A stretch of DNA of 64,000 nt, taken from assembly GCF_023015695.1 (NCBI RefSeq), contig NZ_JALKAS010000002.1:454501-518500 (forward strand). Direction: 5' to 3'. The position numbers and the translations under genes are program-made. The stretch comes from Jannaschia sp. S6380 (GTDB lineage: Bacteria; Pseudomonadota; Alphaproteobacteria; Rhodobacterales; Rhodobacteraceae). The notes below the pieces were generated by a model that searched no databases, had not been told where the DNA came from, and was given only the letters and a program-made list of their open reading frames with translations. This document shows positions 1 through 8,883 of this stretch, one piece after another; the first letter of the stretch is position 1; each line of letters opens with the position of its first letter.

Positions 1-1825
1 CGCCGCCATAGAGGCCGGCGATGAGGTCGGCGTATTTCTCCTCGATGATCCGGCGGCGGACCTTCTGGGTGCGCGTCAGCTCGTCGTCGTCGGCGTCGAG
101 CTGCTTGTGCAGGACCAGAAAGCGGTGCACCTGGCAGCCGGCCAACATGTCGTCCTCGGCCACGGATCTGTTTACCGCCTCCACATTGCCCTTCATGATC
201 TCGATCACGCGGGGATGCTGGGCCAGTTCCTGATAGCTCGCATAGGCGATGTTGTTGCGCTCGGCCCAGTTGCCCACCGCCGTCAGGTCGATGTTGAGGA
301 AGGCCACGCAGCGGTCCTTGCCGTTGCCGAACACCACCGCCTCATAGACCTCGGGGAAGAACTTCAGCTTGTTCTCGACGAATTTTGGCGCGAACAGCGC
401 GCCGGACGCCATCTTGCCCACATCCTTGGCGCGGTCGATGATCCGCAGGTGGCCGGTGCCTTCCTCGATGAAGCCCGCGTCGCCCGTGGCGACCCAGCCT
501 TCCGCGTCCTTGGTCGACGCGGTGCTTTCGGGGTTCTGGTAGTATTCCACGAAGCTGCCGGGCGAGCGATAGAATACCTCGCCGTTCTCGGCGATGCGCA
601 GCTCCACCCCGGGCGTGGGCGTGCCCACCGTGTCGGAGCGGACCTCGTTGTCCTTCTGCTGGGTGATGAAGACCGACGCCTCGGTCTGGCCGTAGAGCTG
701 TTTCAGGTTGATCCCGATGGAGCGGTAGAAATCGAACAGTTCCGGCCCGATCGCCTCGCCCGCGGTATAGCCGACACGAACGCGACTCAGGCCCAGCGTG
801 TTCTTGAGCGGGCCGAAGACGAGCAGCTCGTTCATCCGGTAACGCAGCTTGTCCCACAGGCCGACCGGCTCGCCGTCCAGCAGCTTCGGCCCGACCGTCT
901 TGGCATGGGCCATGGCGCGGTCGAACAGCTTCTTCTTGAAGCGGCTCGCGTCCTCCATACGGATCATCACGTTGGTCAGCTGCGTCTCGAACACGCGCGG
1001 CGGCGCGAAGTAGTAGGTCGGCCCGATCTCGCGCAGGTCATGCATGACGGTGTCGGCGCTTTCGGGGCAGTTGACGCAGAAGCCCGTGACCATCGCCTGC
1101 CCGATGGAAAAGATGAAATCGCCGACCCAGGCCATCGGCAGGTAGGCCAGCACGTCGTCCGTCTGCCGCAGACGGTCGAATTCCGACGACGCCTTGGCGG
1201 TCGCGACGATGTTGTCGTGGCTCAATACGACGCCCTTGGGCTTGCCGGTCGTGCCCGAGGTGTAGAGCATGACGCAGGTCGTGGCCCCGGTCTGCTGGGC
1301 GCGACGGCGGTCCATCTCGGCGCGGTCGGCGGCGCGGCCGCGCTCGCGCAGGTCGGCCAGCGAGGACATCTCCGAATGGTCGTATTTGCGCAGGCCGCGA
1401 CCGTCGAGATAGGCGATGTGGCGCAACCCCTCGATCCGGTCGCGAACCTCGATCACCTTGTCGACCTGTTCCTGGTCGCCGGCGATGACGAACTTGGCGC
1501 CGCAATGACCCAGCACATAGGCCAGCTCCTCGCCCACCGCGTCCTGGTAGAGCGGAACCGGGATGCCGCCGGCGCATTGGGCGGCCACCATCGCCATGTA
1601 AAGCTGGGGGCGGTTGCGACCGATGACGCCGACATGCTCGCCGATCTCCAGGCCCTGGGCGATCAGGCCGCGGGCCGTCTCCTCGATCTCGGCACGGGCC
1701 TGGCTCCAGCTCCACTCCTGCCAGATACCGAATTCCTTCTCGCGGTAGGCGGCGGCCGTGCCGTACCGTTCGGCGTTCCGGTCCAGGAATTCGGGAATCG
1801 TCCGCAAGGCGGTGTCGCTCATCAT
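1..1825 (-). CDS. Long-chain acyl-CoA synthetase (AMP-forming), 3' end outside window
   Basis: Activates fatty acids to acyl-CoA through an acyl-AMP intermediate. The frame is open from the start to the left edge, so about 608 residues are visible and the C-terminus is missing. The AMP-binding P-loop YTSGTTGKPKG lies near residue 187, and YGQTEA and a VATGDAGF-type motif follow, as in the large FAA1/COG1022 subgroup rather than short FadD. Two ATGs are adjacent (1825 and 1822). A GGGAGG lies 2 bases before the first and 5 before the second, so 1822 may be the true start. In this family such genes often precede branched-chain ABC transporter genes, but nothing further left can be seen. Confidence 0.9.
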   Translation of the reverse strand, partial: MMSDTALRTIPEFLDRNAERYGTAAAYREKEFGIWQEWSWSQARAEIEETARGLIAQGLEIGEHVGVIGRNRPQLYMAMVAAQCAGGIPVPLYQDAVGEELAYVLGHCGAKFVIAGDQEQVDKVIEVRDRIEGLRHIAYLDGRGLRKYDHSEMSSLADLRERGRAADRAEMDRRRAQQTGATTCVMLYTSGTTGKPKGVVLSHDNIVATAKASSEFDRLRQTDDVLAYLPMAWVGDFIFSIGQAMVTGFCVNCPESADTVMHDLREIGPTYYFAPPRVFETQLTNVMIRMEDASRFKKKLFDRAMAHAKTVGPKLLDGEPVGLWDKLRYRMNELLVFGPLKNTLGLSRVRVGYTAGEAIGPELFDFYRSIGINLKQLYGQTEASVFITQQKDNEVRSDTVGTPTPGVELRIAENGEVFYRSPGSFVEYYQNPESTASTKDAEGWVATGDAGFIEEGTGHLRIIDRAKDVGKMASGALFAPKFVENKLKFFPEVYEAVVFGNGKDRCVAFLNIDLTAVGNWAERNNIAYASYQELAQHPRVIEIMKGNVEAVNRSVAEDDMLAGCQVHRFLVLHKQLDADDDELTRTQKVRRRIIEEKYADLIAGLYGG

Positions 1826-1868
1826 GTCCTCCCTAGGGCCAGCCCCTCCCCGGGCGGGCCGATCCTGG

Positions 1869-1896
1869 CGTGAAGCTGGCCTGCGATTCCTTCACG
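1869..1896 (-). promoter_or_regulatory. Inverted repeat upstream of the acyl-CoA synthetase
   Basis: Arms CGTGAAG and CTTCACG (7 bp) are separated by 14 bases, 44-71 bases upstream of the start. This could be an operator. The regulator is unknown and the arms are short enough to be chance. Confidence 0.22.
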
Positions 1897-1940
1897 GATG
1901 TTTCCGACTTCCAACGAATTGTAACAGCCGGGACTGCCGG

Positions 1941-2423
1941 TCAGCGGCCGTAGATATGCAGTCCGTCGAAATCGGCCTTGCCCAGCGCCAATCCCGCCTG
2001 TCGCAGGCCGCCATGGGCCAGGGCCATGTGGAAGATCATGTTCGGCAAGCCGAACCGCGTCACGTAATCCGCAGGCTGCTGGACCAGATCGGCCTCGCCG
2101 GCGCGGTGGCTCACGGTACGGGTCAGGTCGGCGCCGCGGATACCGGCGATCCGGGTGGCGATGTCGGCGCCGAAGGCCCGAAGCGCCGGCACGCCGCCCT
2201 CCTCGGGTTCCTCGGGCATGGCAAGGCCGGCGGGCGGGCCCAGGGTGCGCGCGGCGAACCCCATGGCCACGGCGATCTGGAAGCCGGTGTCGAACATGTC
2301 GGGCGCGAGTCTCTGCGCCAGCATCCGGTCGGCATCTCCCGCCGCCGCCACCCTTTCGACGACCTGCCGCATCCGGTCCAGATAGTGTCGAATGGTGTCC
2401 GGTATCTCGTCTCCGATCGCCAT
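1941..2423 (-). CDS. DUF1993 family protein
   Basis: A 160-residue protein of the DUF1993 family, whose members are small, probably helical proteins of unknown function. The family-type end, FHMALAHGGLRQAG followed by a short tail, is present. The ATG at 2423 is chosen because an AAGGAGGG sits about 4 bases before it; an upstream in-frame ATG lies inside that ribosome site. It is divergent from the histidine kinase gene (103-base gap). The gene ahead on the same strand, the acyl-CoA synthetase, starts 115 bases further on, so the two may be separately transcribed. Confidence 0.8.
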   Translation of the reverse strand: MAIGDEIPDTIRHYLDRMRQVVERVAAAGDADRMLAQRLAPDMFDTGFQIAVAMGFAARTLGPPAGLAMPEEPEEGGVPALRAFGADIATRIAGIRGADLTRTVSHRAGEADLVQQPADYVTRFGLPNMIFHMALAHGGLRQAGLALGKADFDGLHIYGR

Positions 2424-2526
2424 CGCGCCCTCCTTCATATGGGCCGAGGCTAGGACGGGCACGCCACGGGCGCCACCGCTTGCCGTGCCTCCGCGTCGCG
2501 CCTACCGTCCGCCCTGGGGAGGGGCC

Positions 2527-4431
2527 ATGAACGACAAGCGCGCGACCACCGGCCGTCTGACGCAGGCGGGGCTGAACCTGATCGGACAGGCCCTGTCGAT
2601 CTATGATGCCGACCTGCGTCTGGCCGTGTCGAACCGCATGTACGCGACGATGTTCGACCTGCCCGAACACCTGACCCGGCCAGGTGCGACCTTCGCCGAC
2701 ACGATCCGGTTTCTGGTCCTGCGCGGCGAATACGGCCACGTGCCTGATGTGGAGAAGACCGTCGCCGAACGCGTGGCCCAGGCCCGCGCCTTCGAGCCGC
2801 ATTACCTGGAGCGCACCCGACCCGACGGGCGCGTGCTGGCGGTCGAGGGCTCGCCCCTGCCCGAAGGGGGTTGGGTCACCGTCTATACCGACATCACGGC
2901 GACGCGGGCGCAGGAACGCCTGCTGCGGACCCGGTCGGAGGTTCTGTCCGATCAGCTTCTGACCCGGCACGAGGAACTGGCCCAGGCCAATCGGCAGCTC
3001 GCGGCCTCGAACTCCGCTCTGCAGGAGGCGCGCCGCGAGGCGACCGAGATGGCCGCCCGCATTCGCCTGACGACCGAGATGCTGCCGGCGCATATCGCCC
3101 GGTTGGATCGCAGCCGGCGCTATACCTTCTCCAATCGCCGTCTGGGCGCGGTCATGCCCGGTGCCAAGTCCGACATCGTCGGCCTGACCATGGAGGAGGC
3201 GCTGGGCCCCCAGACCTATGCCGGCATCGCGCCGCACCTGACCGCCGCGCTGGCCGGCGAGGCGCCGGTCTTCGAGATCACGCACGAGCCGTCCAGCCGG
3301 CGCATCCGCGTCAGCTTCACCCCCGAGATCGAGGCAGACGAGGTCATGGGGGTCTACGCCCTGTCCGTCGACATCACCGAGGAGGCCCAGGCCCGCGCCG
3401 CCGTCAGTCAGGCCGCGGGCCGACAGGTCGCCGCGCAACTGACCAGCGGGATGGCCCATGATTTCGCGAACCTGCTGACCGTGATCCTGGGCCTGAAGGA
3501 CAAGCTGAGCCGCTTCGACCTGCCGCCCGCCGCGCGCGAGGCGGTGGACGCGATCGGCCTGGCGGCCACGCGCGGCGGCGTGCTGATCGACCAGATCGCC
3601 GGGCTGTCGGGGCCGCGGGACCTGGCGCCGCGGGCCACGGACCTCCGGGCCTTCATGTCCGAACTGGCCCTTCTGGGCGGCGCGTCGCTGCCGAAGGAGA
3701 CGACGCTCGAATGGGACGTGCAGGGTCTGGAGGCGCCGGTCCTGCTGGACCCCGAGGCGCTGCGCGACGCGGTGCTGAACCTGATCCTGAATGCGCGCGA
3801 CGCGATCGGCGCGGAAAGCGGCGTCATCACCGTCGAAGCCAAGCCCGTCCGCGACACATGGCTGGAGGTCACCGTGAGCGATGATGGGCCCGGTTTCTCT
3901 GCCGCGGCGCTGGAGAAAGGGATCGAACCCTTCTTCACCGAGAAGGGTGAGGACGGGACCGGGCTGGGTCTTTCGATGGTCTATGACGTGGTCAAGCTGG
4001 CCGGGGGGCGCACGCGCCTGTCCAACGCGCCGGACGGCGGGGCCCGGGTCACCATGCGCCTGCCGCTGCGCCGTCCGCCGCCGGGCCTTCCGCCGACGCT
4101 CGTCCTGCTGGTCGAGGACGCGCCGCATATCCGTGAGGCCGTGCGCGAGCGCCTCGTCGCGGGCGGCCATTCCGTCCTCGAGGCGGGTAGCGTGGCCGAG
4201 GCGCTCGAACTGCTGGATATCGAGGGGATCGGCCTGCTGCTGACCGACATCATGCTCAAGACCGACGAGACCGGCCTGGACCTCGCGCGCGAAGCGCGGG
4301 GCCGGGGCCTGCGCGCCGCCATGATGACGTCGCTGCCCCCCGACGCCCCGCTCTTCCGCGAGGCCGCGCGCGACTGGCCCGTCCTGCGCAAGCCGTTCTC
4401 GGTCGAGAAGCTGTCGGCGGCGCTGTCGTGA
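2527..4431 (+). CDS. Soluble PAS hybrid histidine kinase with C-terminal receiver
   Basis: A 634-residue sensor kinase. The order is PAS (about 13-127), a Gln/Glu/Ala-rich probable coiled coil (about 130-190), a second PAS-like region (about 195-305), a dimerisation/phosphoacceptor helix with MAHDF (His311), an HATPase domain with an N box near residue 418 and a GTGLGLSM G box, then a receiver domain with phosphoacceptor Asp574 (LLTDIML) and Lys622. No membrane segment is visible, so the signal is probably cytoplasmic. The ATG at 2527 is preceded by GGGGAGGGGCC. The stop overlaps the start of the OmpR-type regulator by 4 bases, making the two an obvious pair. The ligand is not evident. Confidence 0.9.
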   Translation: MNDKRATTGRLTQAGLNLIGQALSIYDADLRLAVSNRMYATMFDLPEHLTRPGATFADTIRFLVLRGEYGHVPDVEKTVAERVAQARAFEPHYLERTRPDGRVLAVEGSPLPEGGWVTVYTDITATRAQERLLRTRSEVLSDQLLTRHEELAQANRQLAASNSALQEARREATEMAARIRLTTEMLPAHIARLDRSRRYTFSNRRLGAVMPGAKSDIVGLTMEEALGPQTYAGIAPHLTAALAGEAPVFEITHEPSSRRIRVSFTPEIEADEVMGVYALSVDITEEAQARAAVSQAAGRQVAAQLTSGMAHDFANLLTVILGLKDKLSRFDLPPAAREAVDAIGLAATRGGVLIDQIAGLSGPRDLAPRATDLRAFMSELALLGGASLPKETTLEWDVQGLEAPVLLDPEALRDAVLNLILNARDAIGAESGVITVEAKPVRDTWLEVTVSDDGPGFSAAALEKGIEPFFTEKGEDGTGLGLSMVYDVVKLAGGRTRLSNAPDGGARVTMRLPLRRPPPGLPPTLVLLVEDAPHIREAVRERLVAGGHSVLEAGSVAEALELLDIEGIGLLLTDIMLKTDETGLDLAREARGRGLRAAMMTSLPPDAPLFREAARDWPVLRKPFSVEKLSAALS

Positions 4432-5117
4432 CAGCGCGGGTGGCCATTCTCGACGACGACCCGAACATCCGGACGCTGCTGACCGAAGCCATCGCCGACG
4501 CAGGGATGGAGGTTCGCGCCTACGCCCGCGCCGATGCGTTCGAGGCGGCGCTGCGTCAGGCGATGCCCGATGTCGCGCTGGTCGATCTGGGCCTGCCGGA
4601 CCGCGACGGGCTGGGCGTCGTGTCGCGCCTGGCGCTGGAGGGGGGCGCCGCGATCATCATCATCTCGGGGCGGGGGCAGGTGCAGGACCGGATCACCGGC
4701 CTGGAACTCGGTGCCGACGATTACGTAGTCAAACCGTTCGAGCCCGCCGAGATCGTCGCCCGCATTCGCGCGCGCCTGCGCAAGGCGGCCCCGCCGGCGC
4801 GGCGCCGGGCGAGGTTCGGTGCCTTTACCGCCGATTTCGACCGGTTCACCCTGTCGGGCCCCGAGGGCGAGACCCCGGTCAGCCAGGCCGAAGCGGAAGT
4901 CCTGCGCCTGTTCCTGGAGCGGCCCCGCCGCCTGCTGAGCCGCGCCGACATGCAGGAGGCGCTGGGCGGGACGGCGGGCGAGGGGTTCGACCGCGCCATC
5001 GACGTGCGCATCTCGCGCCTGCGGGCCAAGCTGGGCGAGGACCCGAAGGCCCCGGCTCTGATCCGCACGATCTACGGCGCCGGCTATATCTTTCTCGGGG
5101 ACGTCCTGTGGGAGTGA
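4428..5117 (+). CDS. OmpR-family response regulator
   Basis: A 229-residue two-component regulator. The N-terminal receiver has the acidic pocket at Asp9-Asp11, phosphoacceptor Asp53 (LVDLGLP) and Lys102 (VVKPF). The C-terminal winged helix ends in IRTIYGAGYIF, typical of the OmpR/PhoB class. The start is a GTG overlapping the kinase stop (GTGA), so translation is probably coupled. With its own receiver, the kinase could pass phosphate through an internal relay or contact this regulator directly. Target genes are unknown. Confidence 0.9.
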   Translation: MTARVAILDDDPNIRTLLTEAIADAGMEVRAYARADAFEAALRQAMPDVALVDLGLPDRDGLGVVSRLALEGGAAIIIISGRGQVQDRITGLELGADDYVVKPFEPAEIVARIRARLRKAAPPARRRARFGAFTADFDRFTLSGPEGETPVSQAEAEVLRLFLERPRRLLSRADMQEALGGTAGEGFDRAIDVRISRLRAKLGEDPKAPALIRTIYGAGYIFLGDVLWE

Positions 5118-5123
5118 CCGCCG

Positions 5124-5342
5124 TCAGTGACGGTTGTGGATCCGCGCGTGGAGCGCCTTGACCCGGCGGCTGGCGGTCGTCTCGCAAAGCGGCGGCACGA
5201 AGGCATGGACGAGGGCCGCGCCGCCGGCCAGGAACAACGCGCCGGCGAAGCCCAGCGCGAAACGCATGTGCCCGAAATAGGTCTCGTCGACCGACGCGGG
5301 GTGGGTCTGGAAGCCGCGCAGGAACTGGGTGATCTGGGTCAT
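5124..5342 (-). CDS. DUF6356 family small membrane protein
   Basis: A 72-residue protein with the family pattern THPASVDETYFGHMRFA, a hydrophobic segment (FALGFAGALFLAGGAALVHAF), PPLC and a basic tail RVKALHARIH. It probably has one membrane segment; function is unknown. The ATG at 5342 has GAGG 7 bases upstream. It is convergent with the response regulator (6-base gap) and divergent from the Lrp/AsnC gene. Confidence 0.72.
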   Translation of the reverse strand: MTQITQFLRGFQTHPASVDETYFGHMRFALGFAGALFLAGGAALVHAFVPPLCETTASRRVKALHARIHNRH

Positions 5343-5445
5343 TGGGAACCTCACGTCCGATTTGGACCAGAATGCCCGGATCGAAGGGGGATCATGTCCC
5401 ATTCATACTGGCCTTTCAGCCATATTGTGGAATAACGTCCCAAGT

Positions 5446-5907
5446 ATGACCGCTTCCATCGACGAAAAGGATCGTGCGATACTGCGACTGCTTCAGCAGG
5501 ATTGCACGGTCAGTCTGGACGCCCTGTCGGATCGCGTCTCGCTGTCGCGGAACGCCTGCTGGCGCCGCATCCGCCGGCTGGAGGAGGCCGGGGTGATCCG
5601 GGAACGTGTCGCTCATCTGGACGCGGGCGGCCTGGGTCTGGGGCTTTCGGTGCTGGTGATGATCCGCGTCGGCACGCATGACCCCGGCTGGCTGGCGCGC
5701 TTCCAGGCCGTCGTCGCCGCGATGCCCGAGATACAGAGCGCGCACCGCATGACGGGTGAGCTGGATTACGTCCTTCGGGTCCGGGTGCGCGACGTCGCCG
5801 ACTACGACCGGTTCTACAAGATCCTGATCGGTCGGATCCCGATGGCCGACATCTCCGCCAGCTTCGTGATGGAGGATATCAAGGACACGACCGCCCTGCC
5901 GATCTAG
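5446..5907 (+). CDS. Lrp/AsnC-family transcriptional regulator
   Basis: A 153-residue regulator. The N-terminal helix-turn-helix spans about residues 8-55 (LSDRVSLSRNACWRRIRRLE) and the C-terminal RAM/effector domain carries the usual MTGELDYVLRV segment. Members sense amino acids and often act on neighbouring genes, so the convergent M20 amidohydrolase is a possible but unproven target. The start is the ATG at 5446 in MTASIDEKDR, the usual beginning of the DNA-binding domain. Its TAG stop shares the CTAG at 5904-5907 with the opposing gene. Confidence 0.9.
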   Translation: MTASIDEKDRAILRLLQQDCTVSLDALSDRVSLSRNACWRRIRRLEEAGVIRERVAHLDAGGLGLGLSVLVMIRVGTHDPGWLARFQAVVAAMPEIQSAHRMTGELDYVLRVRVRDVADYDRFYKILIGRIPMADISASFVMEDIKDTTALPI

Positions 5908-7073
5908 GCCGTCAGCCGGGCTGCCGCCGTGTCGAGGATCGTCAGGCACGTTGTCAGATCGTCCGTGTCGGTATCCTCGGCGAAGTCGTGGCTGATCCCG
6001 CCGATCGAGGGGGCGAACAGCATCCCCACCGGCATCAGCCGCGCCACGTTGGTCGCGTCATGCAACGCGCCCGACGGCATCTCGCGCCAACGGCCGGGGG
6101 CGTGCGCCTCGGCGGCGCGGCACAGCGCGGCGCGAATGTCGGGGGACATCGCGGCCGGAGGCAGGGCGGCGGTGTCCGAGACCTCCAAACCGAGCCCCTG
6201 ATCGGTGGCCGTCCGGGACAGCGCGTCCCGGATCGCCCCCTCCATCCGGTCGAGCCGGGCCTGATCGGCGTCGCGCCACTGCACGGTGAACCGCGCCCGC
6301 CCCGGCACGGCCGAGGGCGCGTTGGGATGGAGTGTGATGTGACCGATCGTCCAAACCGTGTCGGGCGTGACGAGCGGGGCGAGCGCGTTGCCGATCGCGC
6401 GGTCGGCCGCGGCCAGTCCACGGAAAGCATCGGCCCGCTGCGCCATCGGCGTGGTGCCGGCGTGGTTCTGGCGGCCGGTCAGGGTCACCGTGATCTGGCG
6501 CAGGCCGACGATGGCGGTGACGATGCCCGCGACCTCGCCGGCCGCGTCCAGCACGGGACCCTGTTCGATGTGATGTTCCAGATAGGCGTCGAACGCCGCC
6601 GGATCGGGAAAGTCGTCGGTCGCGGGCAGGGCCAAGCGCGCCTCGCCGAAGCGGAGGCCCGACAGGTCCCGCAGATCGTCGGCCGCCGGAAGGGACAGCG
6701 CTCCGCTCCAGATCTCCGACCCGGTGGTCGCGCCGAAGCGGCCCTCCTCGTCCTGAAAGCTGACGACCGAGATGTCGGGGTTGCCGCGCGCGACTTCCAG
6801 CGCGGCGATCACGCCCAGCGCGCCGTCCAGCCATCCGCCCTCGGGCTGCGTGTCGGTGTGGCTGCCCATCAGCAGGCGGCCGCGCAGGCCCCAGACATTG
6901 CCGGCCGGATCGATCCGCGGGGTCAGGCCGGCTTCGGCGAAGCGCTCGGCCAGCCAGTGGCGCGCGCGGATGTCGTCGGCATCGAAGGCACGGCGGACGA
7001 CGCCCGGCCCGCGCGCCCCGATCGCGCGAAGCGCATGCAGGTCCGACAGGAAGCGCCCGGCGTCGACGGCCAT
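5904..7073 (-). CDS. M20-family Zn-dependent amidohydrolase (allantoate amidohydrolase / N-carbamoylase type)
   Basis: A 389-residue enzyme of the hydantoinase/carbamoylase branch of M20. Metal-ligand motifs are visible in order: GSHTDTQPEGG (His, Asp), FQDEEGRFG (Glu), EHHIEQGPVL (His/Glu), and a C-terminal GGISHDFAEDT (His). Family members cleave N-carbamoyl or ureido groups from amino acids, allantoate or ureidoglycine; the substrate cannot be set from sequence. With xdhABC about 7 kb away a purine-catabolic role is tempting but unsupported. The start lies 2 bases beyond the stop of the RTX protease, so the two are probably co-transcribed. Confidence 0.87.
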   Translation of the reverse strand: MAVDAGRFLSDLHALRAIGARGPGVVRRAFDADDIRARHWLAERFAEAGLTPRIDPAGNVWGLRGRLLMGSHTDTQPEGGWLDGALGVIAALEVARGNPDISVVSFQDEEGRFGATTGSEIWSGALSLPAADDLRDLSGLRFGEARLALPATDDFPDPAAFDAYLEHHIEQGPVLDAAGEVAGIVTAIVGLRQITVTLTGRQNHAGTTPMAQRADAFRGLAAADRAIGNALAPLVTPDTVWTIGHITLHPNAPSAVPGRARFTVQWRDADQARLDRMEGAIRDALSRTATDQGLGLEVSDTAALPPAAMSPDIRAALCRAAEAHAPGRWREMPSGALHDATNVARLMPVGMLFAPSIGGISHDFAEDTDTDDLTTCLTILDTAAARLTA

Positions 7074-7075
7074 GG

Positions 7076-8665
7076 CTAGAACAGGATCACGTCGTCGATG
7101 ATGCGGTTGATGCCCGTCGCGCCGTTCTCGACCAGGTCGATTGTCAACGCGTGCCCGCCGCCCAGGTCGAAGATGGCGGTCGTCCCCTGGACCTCGGCCG
7201 CCTGGCGCACGTCCAGCCGCGTGACCCCGTCCAGGCCCAGCGCGTCGCGGTTCAGCCGGATCGCCTCGCCATCGACCCAGTCGGTGATCAGGTCGTCGCC
7301 GCCAGAGAAGACGAACACATCCGCGCCCCCGCCACCGGTCAGCGTGTCGTTTCCGCCGTCGCCGTCCAGCCGGTCGTCACCCTTCTGGCCCATCAGCAGA
7401 TCGTCGCCCGCGCCGCCGGAGAGGCGGTCCGAGCCCTTGCCGCCGCGCAGCTCGTCCCCGCTCGACCCGCCGCCCAGCGTGTCGTTGCCCGCGTCGCCAT
7501 AGAGCATGTCGGCCCATGCGCCGCCGGAGAGTTCGTCGTGGCCCTTGCCGCCCCGGATCTCGTCATGGCCGCCCTCGCCCGACAGCCTGTCGCTGCCGTC
7601 ATGGCCCAGGATCACGTCGTTCCCTTCTCCACCCCAGACGCGCTCGCGCCCGTCGCGGCCGGCGATCCAGTCGTGGCCGTCACCGCCGTTGATACGGTCG
7701 CTTCCGCCGCCGCCGTCGATGCGGTCGGACCCGGTGCCGCCGCCCAGCCGATCGGCTTGTGATCCGCCATAGAGCCGGTCGTCGCCGTCACCGCCATAGG
7801 TCGCGTCGCGCCCGTCGGACCCGAACAGCGTGTCGCGCCCATCCTCGCCGTGGACGATATCCGCGCCATCGCCGCCGATCAGCAGGTTGTCGTCCTCGCG
7901 CCCCCAGAGCGTGTCGTCCCCCGCCGCGCCGTTGATGCGCGAGGCGCCGGTGGGCGCGATCAGCGCGTCGTCGCCCGATCCGCCCAGCACCTCGACCCGG
8001 TCCTTCGACGACGACCAGCGGACGGTCCAGTCCTGATCCAGGACCGATCCGCCGTAGAGATGGTTCAGCGCGGCCACGTCCAGCGGCTGCAACCCGCCCG
8101 GGACCGGCGCGTGGTACCAGTTGTACGTCATGACCGTGCTGTCGTGGTTGTCCAGGTGATAGCTCAGGAAATACGGGCCCTCGAACGTGTGCTGCAGGCC
8201 CATGGAGTGGCCCAGCTCGTGCAGCAGGATGACGAACCCTTCGCCGCCCTTCCGCCATTCGGAGACGTCGGGCACGTTCATAACCAGGTCGCCGTGATAG
8301 GTCGTGTCACCTTCGACATAGGGATAGTTGGCATAGCCCGCGATGTCGTCCAGCCCCGGCTCGGTGCCCAGCTCGGCGACGTTGTAGGCGTCGATCATCG
8401 CGTCGCCCTCGACCTCCACGAAGCGGACGCCGGTTTCACGCTCGAACTCGGCGGCGGCCTCGCGGAACTGTTCCCGCTCGATCGCGGAAAACCCGCTGAC
8501 GAAGCTTCCATTGTAGAACGTCATCCAGAGCGGCGGCAGCTCGTTGCCCTGCGGGAATCGGTAGGTGACGATCACCGGGGTCTGGAGGGGCTGGTTCGCG
8601 TTCCAACGGAACGCCGGGTCCTCGTTCATCGCGAGGATCGAGTCGAAACTGTTCACGACGGGCAT
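7076..8665 (-). CDS. RTX-repeat matrixin-like (M10) zinc metalloprotease
   Basis: A 529-residue predicted secreted protease. The Zn site HELGHSMGLQHT (His149, Glu150, His153, His159) is followed by the Met-turn VMTYNW (Met179). The C-terminal half is a long run of Ca-binding nonapeptides (GGxGxD type), ending in a hydrophobic segment and IIDDVILF, the usual type I secretion signal region. There is no N-terminal signal peptide, which fits ABC/type I export. No type I transporter is present here, so export would rely on a system elsewhere. The ATG at 8665 follows a GGAG site; in-frame sequence upstream looks untranslated. Confidence 0.88.
   Translation of the reverse strand: MPVVNSFDSILAMNEDPAFRWNANQPLQTPVIVTYRFPQGNELPPLWMTFYNGSFVSGFSAIEREQFREAAAEFERETGVRFVEVEGDAMIDAYNVAELGTEPGLDDIAGYANYPYVEGDTTYHGDLVMNVPDVSEWRKGGEGFVILLHELGHSMGLQHTFEGPYFLSYHLDNHDSTVMTYNWYHAPVPGGLQPLDVAALNHLYGGSVLDQDWTVRWSSSKDRVEVLGGSGDDALIAPTGASRINGAAGDDTLWGREDDNLLIGGDGADIVHGEDGRDTLFGSDGRDATYGGDGDDRLYGGSQADRLGGGTGSDRIDGGGGSDRINGGDGHDWIAGRDGRERVWGGEGNDVILGHDGSDRLSGEGGHDEIRGGKGHDELSGGAWADMLYGDAGNDTLGGGSSGDELRGGKGSDRLSGGAGDDLLMGQKGDDRLDGDGGNDTLTGGGGADVFVFSGGDDLITDWVDGEAIRLNRDALGLDGVTRLDVRQAAEVQGTTAIFDLGGGHALTIDLVENGATGINRIIDDVILF
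7300..7990 (-). repeat. RTX Ca-binding nonapeptide array
   Basis: More than twenty consecutive GG-x-G-x-D-x-x-x type units encoded within the protease gene, about residues 225-455. They would fold as Ca-loaded parallel beta-rolls outside the cell. Repetition is at protein level with diverged DNA, so recent expansion is not evident. Confidence 0.9.
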
Positions 8666-8723
8666 GTCGATCTCCGGGGGGCGTGCTGCGCGGGGGCAGT
8701 CGGGGCGCGCTGGATGCAGGTTC

Positions 8724-8738
8724 GGTGCGGAACGCACC
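8724..8738. promoter_or_regulatory. Short perfect hairpin upstream of the RTX protease
   Basis: GGTGCG-GAA-CGCACC lies about 60 bases upstream of the protease start, in the 218-base gap after the HNH gene. A TAGAAT hexamer on the minus strand just upstream could be a -10 box. It could be an operator or the end of the HNH transcript; there is no T-run. Confidence 0.3.
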
Positions 8739-8883
8739 TCGGCGCGACAATTCTATGTTTCATCCGCCCGGTCCAGATGGCATTCCGCGCCGGCGGGCAC
8801 CCGGCTGACAAATCTGCAACGTCCCGGCCCCGGTGAGGATTTCCCGCCACGACCCCGCCGCATCGCCGCCAAACTCGCCCCAG

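Noticed and set aside
1826..1940. GC-rich GGCCAGCCCCTCCCCGGG stretch as another REP-like copy
   Set aside because: It lacks the clean stem and the GTATTT tail seen in xdhB.
1822..4170. A 782-codon minus-strand open frame across the histidine kinase
   Set aside because: It is the antisense shadow of the kinase and the DUF1993 region; it lacks a ribosome site and protein-like features.
7300..7990. Possible tandem DNA repeat or CRISPR-like array
   Set aside because: The periodicity is at the protein level (RTX nonapeptides), with no constant repeat and unique spacers.
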